Assembly (NCBI RefSeq): GCF_029626105.1
Contig: NZ_JARUBH010000009.1
Span: 124,001 to 188,000 of the forward strand
Source of the DNA: Solwaraspora sp. WMMD792
Lineage (GTDB): Bacteria; Actinomycetota; Actinomycetes; Mycobacteriales; Micromonosporaceae
DNA length: 64,000 bases
Reading direction: 5' to 3'
Shown here: piece by piece, positions 61,196 to 64,000 of the stretch
How positions within the stretch are numbered: position 1 is the first letter of the stretch
Layout of the letters: the number at the start of each line of letters is the position of its first letter
The notes under the pieces: model-generated
Told to the model about the DNA's origin: nothing
Databases searched by the model: none
Seen by the model: only the letters and a program-made list of their open reading frames with translations
Program-made: the position numbers and the translations under genes

Positions 61196-62533
61196 ATGAG
61201 CACCACCACGATTCTTCACGCCCAGACGCCCTCGTTCGCCGACCTCGGTGTGCCGGCGAGCCTGCTCGCCGCGTTGACCGCGAACGGCATCAACGAGCCG
61301 TTCCCCATCCAGGCGGCGACGCTGCCCGACTCGTTGGCCGGCCGCGACGTCCTCGGCCGCGGCCGCACCGGCTCCGGCAAGACCCTCGCCTTCGGGCTGC
61401 CGCTGGTGGCCCGTACCGCCGGGCGACGCGCCCGCCCCGGCCGGCCACTGGCCCTGGTCCTGGTCCCCACCCGTGAGCTGGCCCAGCAGGTGACAGCCGC
61501 GGTGGAACCGTATGCCCGGGCGGTGCGGCTGCGCTGCGTCACCGTCGTCGGCGGCCTGTCGATCCAACGCCAGGCCGACGCGCTGCGCTCCGGCGCGGAA
61601 ATCGTCGTCGCCACCCCGGGCCGGCTCAACGACCTGGTCAACCGGGGCGCGTGCCAGCTCGACGACGTCACCGTGGCGGTGCTCGACGAGGCCGACCAGA
61701 TGGCCGACATGGGCTTCCTGCCGCAGGTCACCATGATCCTGCGCAAGGTCGCGCCGGGCGGGCAGCGGATGCTCTTCTCGGCCACCCTGGACCGTGGGGT
61801 GGACCGGCTGGTCCGCGAGTTCCTCACCGACCCGGTGTCACACCAGGTCGACCCGTCCACCGCCACCGTCGGCGCGATGAGCCACCACCTGTTGCACGTC
61901 AGCGCCGCCGACAAGCCGGCGACCACGGCGGCCATCGCCGCCCGGGACGGCCGGGTGATCATGTTCATCGGCACCAAGCACCGTGCCGACCGGCTGGCCC
62001 GCCAGCTGCTCGCCAGCGGGGTACGGGCGGCCGCCCTGCACGGCGGCAAGTCCCAGGGGCAGCGCAACCGCATCCTGGAGCAGTTCAAGACCGGTCAGGT
62101 CACCGCGCTGGTCGCCACCGACGTCGCGGCCCGCGGCATCCACATCGACGACCTCGACCTGGTGCTCAACGTCGACCCGCCGGCGGACCACAAGGACTAC
62201 CTGCACCGGGGCGGGCGTACCGCCAGGGCCGGTGCCGCCGGCGTGGTGGCCACCCTGGTCCTGCCCGAGCAGCGGCGGGACATGGACCGCCTGATGGCCG
62301 CCGCGAAGATCCGTCCACAGCGCAGCTCGGTCGGCCCGGCGGACACGGAGCTGGCCCGGGTCACCGGCGCCCGCACCCCGTCCGGGGTGCCGGTCACGCT
62401 GCCCACGCCGACCCGGGCCGCGGCGGCGAAGAACACTCCGGCCGGCACCGCCGGCGGCACCGGTACCGGTCGGCGCCCCGGGCGCCGTCCGGGCGGCCGG
62501 CGTCGCCCGGCCCGCCGTCCGGCGGCCCGTTGA
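61196..62533 (+). CDS. DEAD-box ATP-dependent RNA helicase
   Basis: The 445-residue product has the Q motif EPFPIQAATLP, motif I GRTGSGKT, PTRELAQQ, TPGRLNDL, motif II DEAD, motif III SATL, and motifs V and VI TDVAARGIHIDD and HRGGRTARAG. A Gly/Arg/Pro-rich basic tail ([17 protein letters not shown]) aids RNA binding. It resembles RhlE/DeaD-type helicases. It lies downstream of cspA, after a terminator and a ~110-bp leader, so it has its own promoter but probably a shared cold role. Confidence 0.93.
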   Translation: MSTTTILHAQTPSFADLGVPASLLAALTANGINEPFPIQAATLPDSLAGRDVLGRGRTGSGKTLAFGLPLVARTAGRRARPGRPLALVLVPTRELAQQVTAAVEPYARAVRLRCVTVVGGLSIQRQADALRSGAEIVVATPGRLNDLVNRGACQLDDVTVAVLDEADQMADMGFLPQVTMILRKVAPGGQRMLFSATLDRGVDRLVREFLTDPVSHQVDPSTATVGAMSHHLLHVSAADKPATTAAIAARDGRVIMFIGTKHRADRLARQLLASGVRAAALHGGKSQGQRNRILEQFKTGQVTALVATDVAARGIHIDDLDLVLNVDPPADHKDYLHRGGRTARAGAAGVVATLVLPEQRRDMDRLMAAAKIRPQRSSVGPADTELARVTGARTPSGVPVTLPTPTRAAAAKNTPAGTAGGTGTGRRPGRRPGGRRRPARRPAAR

Positions 62534-62560
62534 CCGGCAGACCCGGATCAGGCCCGGACC

Positions 62561-62587
62561 GGGCCGGACCCCGATGCGGTCCGGCCC
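62561..62587. terminator. Bidirectional terminator between the helicase and zwf
   Basis: GGGCCGGACC (62561-62570) pairs perfectly with GGTCCGGCCC (62578-62587) across a 7-base loop, midway between two convergent genes. Confidence 0.7.
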
Positions 62588-62615
62588 GACCGGGACCCGG
62601 AGACGGTCCGGCCGG

Positions 62616-64000
62616 TCAGAGCCGTGGGCCGGTGCTGCCGGCCGGATAGTCACGTAGCGGTGTCCGACCCTGCGCCCAGCCGGCGAGCACCGGTTCGATG
62701 ATCCGCCAGCTCTCCTCGGCCTCCTGCGCCTGGGCGCTGAGCCGGGTGTCACCTTCGATGATGGCCAGCAGCAGCTGCCCGTACGGGCTCGGTGCCTGCC
62801 GGGCCAGTTCGGTGACCATCTCGACCGGCTCCAGTTCGAACGGGTCGCCGATGCCGTTGACGTTGAGCCGCAGCGACATCCGGTCCGGGTCGAGTTGCAG
62901 CCGCAGCTCGTTGCACGGGCTGTTCCGGCCGGTGAAGATCGCGTGTGGCACGTCGGCGAACCGGATCACGATCTCGCGCCGGTCGGCGGCCAACGCCTTG
63001 CCGGTACGCAGCTTGAACGGCACTCCCGACCACCGCCAGTTGTCGATGTGGACGGTCAGTTCGGCGTACGTCTCGGTGTTTCGGGCCGGGTCGACCCCGG
63101 CGCCGTCGACGTAGCTGGCCACCTTCTGCTCGCCGCGCCGGCCCTGGACCACCCCGGCGGTGTACCGACCGCGTACCGTGCAGGCGGCCACGTCGGCGGC
63201 CCGGATCGGGCGGACCGCCCGCAGCACGTCCAGTTTGCGCACCGCCAGGTCGGCCGGGTCGACGGTCAGCGGCGGCTCCATCGCGACCAGGGTCAGCAGC
63301 TGCAGCAGATGGTTCTGCACCATGTCGCGCAGCGCGCCGGCGTGGTCGTAGTAGCTGGACCGACCTTCCGCGTCGACCGTCTCGTCGAAGACGATGTCGA
63401 CCCCGGTGATGTGCGTGTTGCTCCACAGCGGCTCCAGCACCCGGTTGGCGAACCGCAGCCCGAGCAGGTTCAGCACGGTCTGCTTGGCCAGGAAGTGGTC
63501 CACCCGGAACACCCGGTCGTCCGGCAGCACCTGGTGCAGCACCGTGTTCAGCCGCCGGGCGCTGGCCAGGTCCTCGCCGAACGGCTTCTCCACCACCAGC
63601 CGGATGCCGGCCGGCAGGTCGCAGCGGCCCAGCGCGATCGCGACCGGCTCGAACAACCGGTGCGGCAGGGCCAGGTAGACCACCACGGCGTCGTCGCCGT
63701 GACTGGCCCGCTCGCCGTTCCGGGCGATCCCCAGCGCCGTCGCCAGCACCTCCGGGTCGGTCACGTCACCGTGGACGTAGCTGGCCGTCTCGGCGAGTTC
63801 GCTGCGGGCCCGGCTCGCCACCTCGGGGGCGTGTTCGCGCAGCGCGGCGCTCACCCGGTGCCGGAAGCCACGGTCGTCGAGCTCGTCGCGGGCCACCCCG
63901 ATCAGTCGCATCCCGCCGGCCGGCCGGCCGAGCTCGCGCAGCTGGGCCAGGCCGGGCAACAGATAACGGGTGGTGAGGTCGCCGGTGGCGCCGAGCACGA
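62616..64000 (-). CDS. zwf: Glucose-6-phosphate dehydrogenase, 5' end outside the window
   Basis: About 460 residues are present; only a short N-terminal piece is cut off, since LGATGDLTTRYLLPGL is the start of the NADP-binding motif. Other landmarks are VVEKPFGEDLASA, the substrate/catalytic block RVDHFLAKQTVLN, and NHLLQLLTLVAMEPP. The catalytic block usually reads DHYLGKE; here Phe, Ala and Gln are substituted while the His and Lys are kept. It oxidises glucose-6-phosphate to feed the pentose phosphate pathway. The GTG at 63998 is internal, not the true start. Confidence 0.93.
   Translation of the reverse strand, partial: VLGATGDLTTRYLLPGLAQLRELGRPAGGMRLIGVARDELDDRGFRHRVSAALREHAPEVASRARSELAETASYVHGDVTDPEVLATALGIARNGERASHGDDAVVVYLALPHRLFEPVAIALGRCDLPAGIRLVVEKPFGEDLASARRLNTVLHQVLPDDRVFRVDHFLAKQTVLNLLGLRFANRVLEPLWSNTHITGVDIVFDETVDAEGRSSYYDHAGALRDMVQNHLLQLLTLVAMEPPLTVDPADLAVRKLDVLRAVRPIRAADVAACTVRGRYTAGVVQGRRGEQKVASYVDGAGVDPARNTETYAELTVHIDNWRWSGVPFKLRTGKALAADRREIVIRFADVPHAIFTGRNSPCNELRLQLDPDRMSLRLNVNGIGDPFELEPVEMVTELARQAPSPYGQLLLAIIEGDTRLSAQAQEAEESWRIIEPVLAGWAQGRTPLRDYPAGSTGPRL

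Overview
The window is very GC-rich with dense gene packing, many GTG starts and several 4-bp start/stop overlaps. It carries a mycothiol gene (mshB), an AdnAB-type helicase-nuclease, an actinobacterial DapC/DapD/DapE set and a mycobacterial-type three-gene succinate dehydrogenase. All of this points to an actinomycete chromosome, most likely of the Micromonosporaceae (inference; no rRNA gene is present to confirm it). I saw no tRNA or rRNA gene, CRISPR array, transposase or integrase.

Layout. 0-6.4 kb: the end of an rmuC-like gene, two membrane proteins, then a small oxidoreductive module (monooxygenase-like protein, esterase, short-chain dehydrogenase) divergent from an AraC regulator, and a GDSL hydrolase. 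6.7-10.7 kb: a secreted, LPVTG-anchored protein of 12 IPT/TIG domains, ten of them encoded by five 519-bp tandem repeats that read as identical. 10.8-18.7 kb: a methyltransferase, then a leftward run of MFS transporter, Ada/AlkA-type glycosylase-regulator, Ogt methyltransferase and an asymmetric two-gene ABC exporter. 19-21.2 kb: two tandem paralogous lipoproteins and ychF. 21.3-25.1 kb: an accessory patch with a toxin-antitoxin pair, a Uma2 nuclease-like protein, a stand-alone GntR regulator with a small HTH partner, a PH-domain protein, a degenerate PCD-like protein and a Nudix hydrolase. 25.2-27.8 kb: an AraC regulator divergent from an NAD(P)-binding protein, and a secreted GH12 glucanase.

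28.0-32.3 kb holds sdhC-sdhA-sdhB ending in a strong U-tract terminator. About 370 bp upstream of sdhC lies a good sigma70-type promoter whose -10 is covered by a 16/19 match to the IdeR/DmdR iron box, which suggests an iron-controlled long leader or small RNA. 32.3-37.4 kb holds a TldE-TldD pair preceded by an S9 prolyl-oligopeptidase homologue that lacks the catalytic serine. 37.4-42.7 kb: mshB with a DUF6113-like partner, a GNAT enzyme, 7Fe ferredoxin, dapC and a SIMPL protein. 42.9-49.6 kb: a large membrane GGDEF-EAL protein and a large secreted subtilase.

49.7-53.7 kb: divergent dapD and dapE, an unlisted 50-residue small protein, and two LOG-family proteins. 53.8-64 kb: adnA-adnB, cspA, a DEAD-box RNA helicase (a likely cold-response pair) and the bulk of zwf, cut by the window end. 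Strong hairpins sit at most convergent junctions. The most interesting leads are the iron-box leader upstream of sdh, the identical IPT repeat array, the S9 pseudo-peptidase placed directly before TldD/TldE, and the nested operators in the accessory patch.
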